From positions 1-41,279 of the forward strand of contig JAPSLB010000040.1 in NCBI GenBank assembly GCA_031181145.1: 41,279 bases of DNA, read 5' to 3'. The stretch comes from Microvirga sp. (lineage in GTDB: Bacteria; Pseudomonadota; Alphaproteobacteria; Rhizobiales; Beijerinckiaceae). This document shows positions 26,132-35,562 of the stretch, in pieces; the stretch's first letter is position 1, and each line of letters starts with the position of its first letter. The notes beneath the pieces were generated by a model. The model searched no databases, was not told where the DNA came from, and saw only the letters and a list, made by a program, of their open reading frames with translations. Both the position numbers and the translations under genes were made by a program.

Positions 26132-27772
26132 TTGCCGGAAAACAATGTCGACGCCCTGCTGTCCCGGGCCTACTGGTCCTCGAACGTCATAGGATACTTC
26201 TTCGCGGATTCCCTGGGAGATTACCGCTACAGATATCCTCTCTTCGTTTACGGCTTCCAGCCTGTGGGGGGCTCTCACCAGAACGCGGTCCGGAACATCC
26301 TCGAAGGGACCTATCGTCCGACCTCGGCCTTCGAATCATACATGACGCTGAGTTCGGTAGAGGCGGTGGCCAACATCACTCTCTATTCGACAGGCACCAG
26401 CCCTTCCGAAATCGCCATAGGCCGCACGACGCTGCTGGACAGGTCGCTGGCTTATTATCCGGACCCCACCTGGAGCGATACCAGGGCTGGCGACGTCTGG
26501 CTCGCCAGCAACATCACCAACGCTCCATTCGGGAGTTTCCAGTATTATACGATCATGCACGAGCTCGGGCATGCGCTCGGATTGAAGCACGGTCACGAGC
26601 CGGCAGCGAACAATCCGGCCGTGCTGACGCCCGATCGCGACTCGATCGAATTCTCGGTGATGACCTACCGTACCTATGTGGGTGATCCCCACGAACATTT
26701 CGGTGATGCGACGTCGCCTCAGACGCTCATGATGTATGACATCGCGGCCCTGCAGCACATCTATGGTGCCAATTTCACCACGAACAACACGGACTCGTAC
26801 TACATCTGGGACCCGTCGTCGGGTGGAGCCTACGTCAACGGCGTCGAGGTCGGCAGGGGCTCCAGCGTCTTCATGACCGTCTGGGACGGCGGCGGCATCG
26901 ATACCTACGACTTCAGCTTCTATGGACAAGAAATGGTCGTGGATCTCACGCCGGGCGGATGGTCGAGATTCTCCGATGCGCAGCTCGCCTATCTGGGCGA
27001 CAGCCAGTTCGCGCGCGGCAACGTCTTCAATGCGCTTCAGTATCAGGGCGATCCCCGCTCCCTGATCGAGAACGCCGTCGGCGGGAATTACAGCGACAGC
27101 ATCACCGGCAACAGTGCCGACAACAGGCTGTTCGGCGGGCTCGGCAACGACACGCTGGCAGGCGGCGCCGGATACGATACCCTTGAAGGGGGTGGCGGGG
27201 ACGACTGGATGGACGGCGGCCCCAACGGCGACGTGTTCCTCGGTGGAGACGGGTGGGACACGGTGTCGTATCTTTCGGCCGCCGAGGGGGCCGTGACGGT
27301 GGATCTCACCACTGGCCAGAACTGGGGAGATGCCTACGGGGACGTGCTGATCGACATCGAGAGCGTCCGGGGTTCGAACTTCGGAGATTTCCTGATCAGT
27401 CGCCCACAGGGGGCTCACCTCTATGGGGAGCGCGGAGACGATTATCTGTTCGGTAAGGGCGGTTCCGACGGTCTGTTCGGCGGCGAAGGCAACGACACCC
27501 TGGATGGGGGTGGGGGAGCGGATTGGCTCATCGGTAACGCCGGACGGGATACCTTCCTGATCCGCGCGGGAACATCGGGTGCGCTGATCGCGGATTTTGC
27601 GCCCGATGAGACGATCGTTCTCTCCCAAACCTCCATCGCCAGCTTTTCGGCCCTCGTGAATGCGGCCTCTCAGGTCGGAGCCGACATCGTCGTGGCGGCG
27701 ACCGGCATTCAGTTCAGGATCGCAAACTACATGCTCGCAAACCTTGCGGCGGACGATTTCCAGTTCGCCTGA
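26132..27772 (+). CDS. Serralysin-like M10 metalloprotease with RTX repeats
   Basis: 546 residues, starting at TTG 26132 five bases after a perfect AGGAGG (26121-26126); no in-frame ATG nearby. Catalytic zinc site HELGHALGLKH: His143, Glu144, His147, His153; Met-turn SVMTYR with Met177 and Tyr179. A Peptidase_M10_C-type region with SLIENAVGGNYSDSITGN leads into RTX nonapeptides at 331-372, then DTVSYLSAAEGAVTVDL, and a second RTX set 430-465, ending NAGRDTFLIRAG. No Sec signal, as expected for type I secretion; exporter genes are not in the window. Unlike plain serralysins the calcium repeats are split into two short blocks. Predicted secreted protease that folds with external calcium. Confidence 0.93.
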   Translation: MPENNVDALLSRAYWSSNVIGYFFADSLGDYRYRYPLFVYGFQPVGGSHQNAVRNILEGTYRPTSAFESYMTLSSVEAVANITLYSTGTSPSEIAIGRTTLLDRSLAYYPDPTWSDTRAGDVWLASNITNAPFGSFQYYTIMHELGHALGLKHGHEPAANNPAVLTPDRDSIEFSVMTYRTYVGDPHEHFGDATSPQTLMMYDIAALQHIYGANFTTNNTDSYYIWDPSSGGAYVNGVEVGRGSSVFMTVWDGGGIDTYDFSFYGQEMVVDLTPGGWSRFSDAQLAYLGDSQFARGNVFNALQYQGDPRSLIENAVGGNYSDSITGNSADNRLFGGLGNDTLAGGAGYDTLEGGGGDDWMDGGPNGDVFLGGDGWDTVSYLSAAEGAVTVDLTTGQNWGDAYGDVLIDIESVRGSNFGDFLISRPQGAHLYGERGDDYLFGKGGSDGLFGGEGNDTLDGGGGADWLIGNAGRDTFLIRAGTSGALIADFAPDETIVLSQTSIASFSALVNAASQVGADIVVAATGIQFRIANYMLANLAADDFQFA

Positions 27773-27788
27773 ACTTGCCCATCAAACG

Positions 27789-27817
27789 AAAGGGCAGGCG
27801 AAGCGCCTGCCCTTTTT
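27789..27817. terminator. Bidirectional terminator after RTX protease
   Basis: AAAGGGCAGGCG / CGCCTGCCCTTT with 3-base loop and a T-run; flanking As allow it to serve the convergent hydrolase gene too. Confidence 0.9.
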
Positions 27818-27834
27818 CGCTTCACCGTCTGGCG

Positions 27835-28491
27835 TCAGGCGGCTTCTTCCGTCTTGCCCAGGCGCTTGTCGAGATACTCGTCCACGGCCACCATCAACTC
27901 GTCGATCCTGCCGTCGAAGAAGTGGTTGGCGCCTTCGACGACCGCGTGCTCGAGCTTCACGCCCTTCTGGGTTTTCACCTTCTCGATGACGCTGACCACG
28001 TCCTTCACCGGCGCCACGCGATCCTCGGATCCGTGCACGAAGAGGCCGGAGGAGGGGCAGGGGGCGAGAAACGAGAAATCGTAGCGGTTGGCCATGGCGG
28101 CGATCGAGATGAATCCCTCGATCTCCGGGCGCCGCATGAGGAGCTGCATGCCGATCCAGGCCCCGAACGACACCCCGGCGATCCAGCAGGCGCGGGCATC
28201 CGGATTCATGGACTGAGCCCAGTCGAGTGCGGCTGCGGCATCCGACAGCTCGCCCTGACCATGATCGAAGGAGCCCTGGCTGCGGCCGACGCCGCGGAAG
28301 TTGAAGCGCAGGACCGAGAAGCCGCGCTTCACGAAGTCATAGTACAGGTTATAGACAATCTGGTTGTTCATCGTCCCGCCGAATTGCGGGTGCGGATGCA
28401 GGATGATGGCGATGGGAGCGCCCTTCTCCTTTGCGGGCTGATACCGCCCCTCGATCCGACCGGCGGGACCCGTGAAGATGACTTCAGGCAT
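27835..28491 (-). CDS. Alpha/beta hydrolase, COG2945 type
   Basis: 218 residues. Family features: LHPHPQFGGTMNNQIV (oxyanion/cap region typical of COG2945), LRFNFRGVGRSQGSFDHGQGE, nucleophile elbow GVSFGAW with Ser108, HGSEDRV with the acid, and GANHFFDG with the catalytic His. The substrate of this family is not known; predicted cytoplasmic esterase or thioesterase. Divergent from the SUF operon; convergent with the RTX protease. Confidence 0.9.
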   Translation of the reverse strand: MPEVIFTGPAGRIEGRYQPAKEKGAPIAIILHPHPQFGGTMNNQIVYNLYYDFVKRGFSVLRFNFRGVGRSQGSFDHGQGELSDAAAALDWAQSMNPDARACWIAGVSFGAWIGMQLLMRRPEIEGFISIAAMANRYDFSFLAPCPSSGLFVHGSEDRVAPVKDVVSVIEKVKTQKGVKLEHAVVEGANHFFDGRIDELMVAVDEYLDKRLGKTEEAA

Positions 28492-28546
28492 ATACGCGAA
28501 CCTCTTGATCGCCTCTCTATAAAGAGAGGGAAACCCCCGTGCGACC

Positions 28547-28595
28547 TTGACTCCAGGCCTCGGGTTCCCTTAAGAAACCCTTAGAATATTTCTAA
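28547..28595 (+). promoter_or_regulatory. SUF operon promoter with Irr box
   Basis: TTGACT (28547-28552), 17 bp, TTAAGA (28570-28575) predicts a start near 28582. Exactly there lies TTAGAATATTTCTAA (28581-28595), a perfect 6-bp inverted repeat with 3-bp spacer that fits the Irr box (iron control element) of Hyphomicrobiales as I recall it. Irr, active in low iron, would block transcription at this position. Upstream, CCTCTCT/AGAGAGG (28512-28529) forms a hairpin of unknown use. Confidence 0.65.
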
Positions 28596-28725
28596 AGTGT
28601 TCCAATGTTTCACGTTTTTCCGGCGAGTTGGTTCACCGGGGAAACATGGGCACATGTGGTCGCGGTGCTTTAACACGGCAACCAGGGTCACTTGCAAGGA
28701 TTTCGTGAGGCTTGAGACGGCAGCC

Positions 28726-29898
28726 ATGGCGATAGGCCAGCGCATATATCTCGATCACAACGCGACTTCGCCCCTGCGGCCCGAAGTGGCGGACGTGATG
28801 ATGCGCGTGCTCCAGCTGCCCGGGAACGCCTCCTCCGTTCATTCCGAGGGGCGCGCTGCCCGGACGGAAATCGAAGCGGCACGGGTCGCCGTGGCCGGGC
28901 TCGCGGGCGCCAAGGCGAAGAACGTGATCTTCACGAGCGGGGGCACGGAGGCAGCGAATCTCATCCTGTCTCCCTCTTTTCGCCGCCTCGGGCAGACCGG
29001 CCCGATGCGCCTCCTGGTGGGGGCGACCGAACACCCTTGCGTTCTCAACGGCCACCGTTTTCCCGCCGACAAAACCGAGATCATCCCCGTCGACGAGCAC
29101 GGGATCCTTGATCTGGCGTGGCTCAAGGCCCACCTGGAGGCGGTCGGCGGCGAACGGGTTCTGGTCTCCGTCCAGCTGGCCAACAACGAGACCGGCGTAC
29201 TCCAACCCATTTCCGAAATCGCAGAGCTGGTTCACGGGCATGGTGGGCTCGTTCACACCGATGCGGTGCAGGCGGCGGGCCGGGTCCGGGTCGATTTCGA
29301 GACGCTGGGGGTCGATGCGCTCACGCTTTCCGCTCACAAGATCGGCGGGCCGAAGGGGGCGGGGGCTCTGATTCTCGCATCGGATCAATACGAGATCGGC
29401 GAGCGGCTGATCCGCGGCGGCGGGCAGGAGAAGAACTACCGGGCCGGCACCGAGAACGTGGCGGCCATCGCAGGCTTCGGCGCTGCGGCAGAGCTCGTCC
29501 TGAAGGGGCTGGAGCAGGAAGCCGGGCGCTTGCGAGACCTGAGGGACGAGGCCCAGGCGGAGGTGCGCCGGATCGCTCCGGATGCTCTCGTTGTGGGCGC
29601 GGGCGTTGAAAGGTTGCCTAATACCTTGGCCTTTGCCATACCCGGCCTCAAGGCCGAGACGGCATTGATCGCCTTCGATCTGGCGGGCGTGGCCCTGTCC
29701 TCCGGTTCGGCCTGCTCGTCCGGAAAGGTCAAGCGGTCGCATGTGCTCGACGCCATGGGCGTGGAGCCTGCCCTCGCAGAGGGTGTTTTGCGTGTGAGTT
29801 TGGGGTGGACGACCACGAAAGAGGACGTCATTCGCTTTGCGGAGGCGTGCGAAAAGGTGGCGGCCACCTTATATAAGCGGAAGGCGAGCGCGGCCTAA
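28726..29898 (+). CDS. Cysteine desulfurase (NifS/IscS type), first gene of SUF operon
   Basis: 390 residues. PLP enzyme that takes sulfur from cysteine. Group I features: IYLDHNATSPLRPEV, TSGGTEAANLIL, GATEHPCVLN, QLANNETGVLQPI, HTDAVQAAGR, PLP Lys205 in LSAHKIGGPKG and the active Cys330 in SSGSACSSGKVKRSHVL. ATG 28726 is where homology begins. A second desulfurase of group II (sufS) lies downstream in the same operon. No iscR gene precedes it; the leader carries the Irr box. 68 bases to sufB. Confidence 0.94.
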   Translation: MAIGQRIYLDHNATSPLRPEVADVMMRVLQLPGNASSVHSEGRAARTEIEAARVAVAGLAGAKAKNVIFTSGGTEAANLILSPSFRRLGQTGPMRLLVGATEHPCVLNGHRFPADKTEIIPVDEHGILDLAWLKAHLEAVGGERVLVSVQLANNETGVLQPISEIAELVHGHGGLVHTDAVQAAGRVRVDFETLGVDALTLSAHKIGGPKGAGALILASDQYEIGERLIRGGGQEKNYRAGTENVAAIAGFGAAAELVLKGLEQEAGRLRDLRDEAQAEVRRIAPDALVVGAGVERLPNTLAFAIPGLKAETALIAFDLAGVALSSGSACSSGKVKRSHVLDAMGVEPALAEGVLRVSLGWTTTKEDVIRFAEACEKVAATLYKRKASAA

Positions 29899-29966
29899 AA
29901 GCCCCGCCAGTTTTCCATGTCATATCAACCCGCGGCCCTTGAAGCCGTGAGTGGTGGGAGAGACAG

Positions 29967-31439
<1,473 letters not shown>

Positions 31440-31452
31440 TTCAGGAACAGGA

Positions 31453-31484
31453 CGTGGATGCCCGGGACAGGCCCGGGCATGACG
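31453..31484. repeat. REP-like palindrome, copy 4, inside the suf operon
   Basis: gatgcccggg / cccgggcatg arms with acagg between; on the minus strand cgtcatgcccgggcctgtcc continues as cgggcatccacg. It lies in the 114-base sufB-sufC gap and would be transcribed as a strong hairpin. Confidence 0.75.
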
Positions 31485-31553
31485 CAAGACGCTCCAGGCC
31501 GTCGTGGCCGGACTCGATCCGCCCCTCCACGCCCAGAACAACGGAATATTCAG

Positions 31554-32306
31554 ATGCTCGAAATCAAGAACCTCGTTGTCCAGATCGAGGACAAGCGCAT
31601 TCTCAACGGCCTCGACCTCACCGTGAACAAGGGCGAGATGGCCGCCATCATGGGCCCGAACGGCTCCGGCAAGTCGACCCTGTCCTACGTGATCGCCGGC
31701 AAGGAGGACTACGAGGTCCTCGACGGCGAGATCCTGCTCGACGGGGAGAACCTGCTGGAGATGGAGCCGGATCAGCGCGCTGCTGCCGGCGTGTTCCTGG
31801 CATTCCAGTATCCGCTGGAGATCCCGGGCGTGGGCACCATGACCTTCCTGAAGGCCGCTCTCAACGCGCAGCGCAAGGCGCGCGGGCAGGACGAGCTGTC
31901 GACCCCTGACTTCATCAAGCAGGTCAACGCCGCGGCCGCCAAGCTCGAGATGCCCAAGGACATGCTCAAGCGCGCCCTCAATGTCGGCTTCTCAGGTGGC
32001 GAGAAGAAGCGCATGGAGATCCTGCAGATGGCGCTGCTCCAGCCGTCCTTCTGCATCCTTGACGAGACGGATTCCGGCCTGGATATCGACGCGCTCCGCA
32101 TTGTGTCCGAGGGCGTGAACTCGCTCCGCTCGCCAGATCGTTCGTTCCTGGTCATCACGCACTATCAGCGCCTCCTGAACCACATCGTGCCCGACACCGT
32201 GCACGTGATGCATGGCGGCCGCATCGTGCGCACCGGCGGCAAGGAGCTCGCTCTCGAGCTCGAGGCCAACGGCTACGCCGATTACCGGGAAAGCGAGGCC
32301 GCGTAA
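31554..32306 (+). CDS. sufC: Fe-S cluster assembly ATPase SufC
   Basis: 250 residues, ABC-type ATPase of the SufBCD scaffold. Walker [10 protein letters not shown] (34-42), Q-loop [12 protein letters not shown], signature [12 protein letters not shown], Walker [15 protein letters not shown]-loop [12 protein letters not shown] 31554 chosen from homology ([10 protein letters not shown]); the longer frame runs through the REP palindrome. Ribosome site is weak (GGAA), so expression may depend on sufB translation. 2 bases to sufD. Confidence 0.97.
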   Translation: MLEIKNLVVQIEDKRILNGLDLTVNKGEMAAIMGPNGSGKSTLSYVIAGKEDYEVLDGEILLDGENLLEMEPDQRAAAGVFLAFQYPLEIPGVGTMTFLKAALNAQRKARGQDELSTPDFIKQVNAAAAKLEMPKDMLKRALNVGFSGGEKKRMEILQMALLQPSFCILDETDSGLDIDALRIVSEGVNSLRSPDRSFLVITHYQRLLNHIVPDTVHVMHGGRIVRTGGKELALELEANGYADYRESEAA

Positions 32307-32308
32307 CC

Positions 32309-33622
32309 ATGGCCGACGTGACCCTCATGAAGACGCCGGCGGAAACCGCGCTGGTGCAGGCTTTCGAGAGCGCCAAGACGATGCTTCCGGGCAACGTGGA
32401 ATCGCGCGCCCAGGCCTTCGAGCAGTTCTCCTCGCGCGGTCTCCCGCACCGTCGGGTCGAGGAGTTCAAGTACACGGACCTCCGCGCGCTCCTGCGCGAG
32501 GTGGCTCCCTTCGCGAACGTGCCCTCGGCCGAGGAGGCGAAGGCCGCGCTGCAGGGGTCGAAGGCGTTCGCCGATGTGAGCGCCCTTCAGGTGCCCTTCG
32601 TGAACGGCCATTTCGTGCGCGAGGCGGTGGACTTCCACAACCTGCCGGACGGGCTCGAGATCGTGCCGCTGCGCGAGGCTCTGGCCAATGGTCACGAGTG
32701 GCTGGCGAAGCTCAGCCCGGTTCCCTGGGCGAGCGACAACCCGATCTACCAGCTGAACACCTCCTTCATGGCCGATGGGGTGATGATCCGCGTCGCCGGC
32801 GCCGTCGAGACCCCGGTTCACCTGCGCTTCGTGACGGCTGGCGGTTCCGCGGTGGCCACCGCCACCCGCGTGCTCGTGGTGGTGGAGGACGGCGCTTCCG
32901 TTACGCTCCTCGAATCCCACGAGAGCACGAACGGCGCAAACCATCAGCCGAACGACGTGATGGAGATGATCGCAGGTGACCGGTCGAACGTGCAGCACGT
33001 GCGCTTGAACGTCGAGGGCGACAAGACTCTGGCCCTGTCGACCCTCGCCGCGAAGATCGGCGGCGAAGCGACCTTCAACAGCATCAACGTCGTGACCGGC
33101 GCCGCGACGTCCCGCCATCAGGTCTACGCCATTCTCGATGGCGAGAACACGACCCTGCGGGTCAACGGCGCGAACATGCTCAAAGGATCGCAGCATGGCG
33201 ACTCCACGCTGGTGGTGGAGCACAACGCGCTCCACTGCGAGAGTCGCGAGCTGTTCAAGACCGTGATCGACGGCGAGGCCACGGGGGTGTTCCAGGGCAA
33301 GATCATCGTTCCCCATCATGCCCAGAAGACCGACGGTCGCATGATGTCGGCGGCGCTTCTCCTCGCGGAGGGCTGCTCGATGAACAACAAGCCCGAACTC
33401 GAGATCTTCGCCGACGACGTGCAGTGCGCCCACGGCGCCACCTGCGGCCAGCTCGACGAGGACCTCCTGTTCTATCTCATGGCCCGCGGCCTGCCGAAGA
33501 AGGAGGCCGAAAGCCTCCTGGTTCAGGCCTTCCTCGGCGAGGCCATCGAGTTCGTGGAGAACGAGACTGCCCGCGAGGCCCTGGTCGGCACGATCGAGGG
33601 CTGGCTGAAGGCTCGCGCGTAA
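32309..33622 (+). CDS. sufD: Fe-S cluster assembly protein SufD
   Basis: 437 residues. Partner of SufB in the scaffold. Typical: GLPHRRVEEFKYTDLRALL near the N-terminus, TLLESHESTNG, the beta-helix middle, and at the C-terminus PELEIFADDVQCAHGATCGQ with the His of the CAHGAT motif, then DEDLLFYLMARGL. Start 2 bases after the sufC stop, so the two are translationally coupled. Complete. Confidence 0.97.
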   Translation: MADVTLMKTPAETALVQAFESAKTMLPGNVESRAQAFEQFSSRGLPHRRVEEFKYTDLRALLREVAPFANVPSAEEAKAALQGSKAFADVSALQVPFVNGHFVREAVDFHNLPDGLEIVPLREALANGHEWLAKLSPVPWASDNPIYQLNTSFMADGVMIRVAGAVETPVHLRFVTAGGSAVATATRVLVVVEDGASVTLLESHESTNGANHQPNDVMEMIAGDRSNVQHVRLNVEGDKTLALSTLAAKIGGEATFNSINVVTGAATSRHQVYAILDGENTTLRVNGANMLKGSQHGDSTLVVEHNALHCESRELFKTVIDGEATGVFQGKIIVPHHAQKTDGRMMSAALLLAEGCSMNNKPELEIFADDVQCAHGATCGQLDEDLLFYLMARGLPKKEAESLLVQAFLGEAIEFVENETAREALVGTIEGWLKARA

Positions 33623-33632
33623 TACTCAAACA

Positions 33633-33720
33633 GTCATGGCCGGGCTCGTCCCGGCCATCTCGATCGGAAAGGCGCAGTGCTTTTCATAATCGGGATCACC
33701 GGCACATGGCCGGTGATGAC
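33633..33720. repeat. REP-like double palindrome, copy 5, between sufD and sufS
   Basis: First hairpin tggccggg/cccggcca (33637-33658); second ATCACCGG/CCGGTGAT (33695-33717). The element starts with gtcat and ends with atgac, so its ends are inverse, the form of a two-hairpin mosaic unit. Lies inside the suf operon. Confidence 0.8.
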
Positions 33721-33740
33721 GTGGAGGGAAGCATCAGGCC

Positions 33741-34976
33741 ATGAACATGCCAATGAAGCCATACGACGTTGAGGCGATCCGGACGCAGTTTCCGATCCTG
33801 TCGAGCCAAGTCTATGGCAAGCCGCTCGTCTACCTTGACAATGCCGCCTCGGCCCAGAAGCCGAAGGCGGTGATCGACGCCATGGCGAACGCCATGGAGA
33901 CGGGATACGCCAACGTCCACCGTGGCCTGCACTACATGGCCAACGTGGCGACCGAAGGCTTCGAACGCGCGCGCGAGACCGTGCGCGAGTTCATCAATGC
34001 CGGTTCGGTCGACGAGATCGTCTTCACCAAGTCGGCCACGGAAGCCTACAACCTCGTGGCGGATTCCTTCGGCCGCATGAATATCGGGGAGGGGGACGAG
34101 ATCATCCTCTCCATCATGGAGCACCATTCCAACATCGTGCCCTGGCACTTCCTGCGCGAGCGCAAGGGAGCCGTGATCAAGTGGGCTCCCGTCGACGACG
34201 AGGGCAACTTCCTCGTCGAGGAGTTCGCGAAGCTCTTCTCTCCTCGCACGAAGATGGTCGCCATCACGCACATGTCCAACGTGCTGGGCACAACGACGCC
34301 CATCAAGGAGATCATCCGCATCGCTCACGCCCACGGGGTCCCGGTGCTCGTGGACGGAGCTCAGGGAGCGGTGCATCTCGACGTGGACGTGCGCGATCTC
34401 GACGCCGATTTCTACGTGTTCACGGGCCACAAGGTCTATGGACCGACCGGGATCGGCGTTCTTTACGGCAAGCGCGAGCTTCTCGAGAAGATGCCGCCCT
34501 ACCAGGGCGGCGGCGAGATGATCCGCGAGGTGCGGGAGGACGCGATCACCTACAACGATCCGCCGCATCGCTTCGAGGCCGGAACGCCCGCCATCCTGGA
34601 GGCCATCGGTCTCGACGCGGCCCTGCGCTTCATGATGGAGCTTGGCCGTGAGAACATCCGAGCCCATGAGGAGGCCCTCTCGGCCTATGCCCATGAGCGC
34701 CTTCGGGCCATGAACTCCATCCGCATCATCGGCCAAGCCAAGGGCAAGGGCCCGATCATCGCCTTCGAGATGAAGAACGCCCATGCCCATGACGTCGCCA
34801 CGATCATCGACCGGCAGGGCGTGGCGGTGCGGGCTGGCACCCATTGCGCCATGCCGCTCTTGAACCGCTTCGGCGCGACCTCCACCTGCCGTGCATCGTT
34901 CGGCCTCTACAACACCATGGAAGAGGTCGATAAAATGGTGGACGCCTTGCAGAAGGCGGAAGCCCTGTTTGCCTGA
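33741..34976 (+). CDS. sufS: Cysteine desulfurase SufS (group II)
   Basis: 411 residues. Supplies sulfur to SufBCD. Group II features: IRTQFPIL, VYLDNAASAQKPKAVIDAM, NVHRGLHYMAN, EHHSNIVPWH, DGAQGAVHLDVDV, PLP Lys231 in FTGHKVYGPTGIGVLYG, and catalytic Cys369 in RAGTHCAMPLL. SufE/SufU, the usual sulfur acceptor, is not in the window. Ribosome site GGAGGG is 12 bases before the ATG. 11 bases to sufT. Confidence 0.97.
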   Translation: MNMPMKPYDVEAIRTQFPILSSQVYGKPLVYLDNAASAQKPKAVIDAMANAMETGYANVHRGLHYMANVATEGFERARETVREFINAGSVDEIVFTKSATEAYNLVADSFGRMNIGEGDEIILSIMEHHSNIVPWHFLRERKGAVIKWAPVDDEGNFLVEEFAKLFSPRTKMVAITHMSNVLGTTTPIKEIIRIAHAHGVPVLVDGAQGAVHLDVDVRDLDADFYVFTGHKVYGPTGIGVLYGKRELLEKMPPYQGGGEMIREVREDAITYNDPPHRFEAGTPAILEAIGLDAALRFMMELGRENIRAHEEALSAYAHERLRAMNSIRIIGQAKGKGPIIAFEMKNAHAHDVATIIDRQGVAVRAGTHCAMPLLNRFGATSTCRASFGLYNTMEEVDKMVDALQKAEALFA

Positions 34977-34987
34977 AGGATAAACCT

Positions 34988-35371
34988 GTGAACGACCAGA
35001 CTCCCATCCAAGACGGGCCCAACGCGCCGCAGGTGTCACCCGGCTCGGGCATTCCGCCGGAAGAACTCGACCGCATGACCGACGACATCATCGCGGCGCT
35101 CAAGACCGTCTACGATCCGGAAATCCCGGCCGACATCTACGAGCTCGGTCTGATCTACCGCGTCGACATCGATGACGACCGCAACGTCGCCATCGACATG
35201 ACCCTTACGGCTCCGGGCTGCCCGGTCGCCGGCGAGATGCCCGGATGGGTCGAGAACGCAGTGGCTTCCGTGCCCGGCGTGCAGAGCGTCAAGGCGACCA
35301 TCGTGTTCGATCCGCCGTGGGACCAGAGCCGCATGTCCGACGAGGCGCGCGTCGCGCTCGACATGTGGTGA
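34988..35371 (+). CDS. sufT: SUF system maturation factor SufT (MIP18/DUF59 family)
   Basis: 127 residues, GTG start with AGGA 7 bases before. The MIP18/DUF59 domain shows ALKTVYDPEIPADIYELGLI and MTLTAPGCPVAGEMPGWVE, with the reactive Cys in APGCPV, ending FDPPWDQSRMSDEARVALDMW. The family helps load Fe-S clusters, especially when demand is high. Last gene of the continuous suf run; the next gene is on the opposite strand. Confidence 0.94.
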   Translation: MNDQTPIQDGPNAPQVSPGSGIPPEELDRMTDDIIAALKTVYDPEIPADIYELGLIYRVDIDDDRNVAIDMTLTAPGCPVAGEMPGWVENAVASVPGVQSVKATIVFDPPWDQSRMSDEARVALDMW

Positions 35372-35406
35372 GCGGGAAAAGCGCTCGCATTCGCGGTTTG
35401 TCATGC

Positions 35407-35485
35407 GTCGTGGCCGGGCCTGTCCCGGCCATCCGCGTTTTGGGAGGGCTCGAAACGTGGATCCCGGAACAAGTCCGGAGATGAC
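35407..35485. repeat. REP-like double palindrome, copy 6, at the suf/antiporter junction
   Basis: ggccgggcctgtcccggcc (35412-35430) and tccCGGAacaagTCCGga (35462-35480), framed by gtcg and atgac. Sits exactly at the junction where the antiporter interrupts the suf locus. Confidence 0.75.
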
Positions 35486-35562
35486 GAAGACGCATCGGAT
35501 GAACGCTCGGCTCACCTGCGTCGAGAGGCTGACGATCGATGCCGTCCTCGGCCCACGGGACG

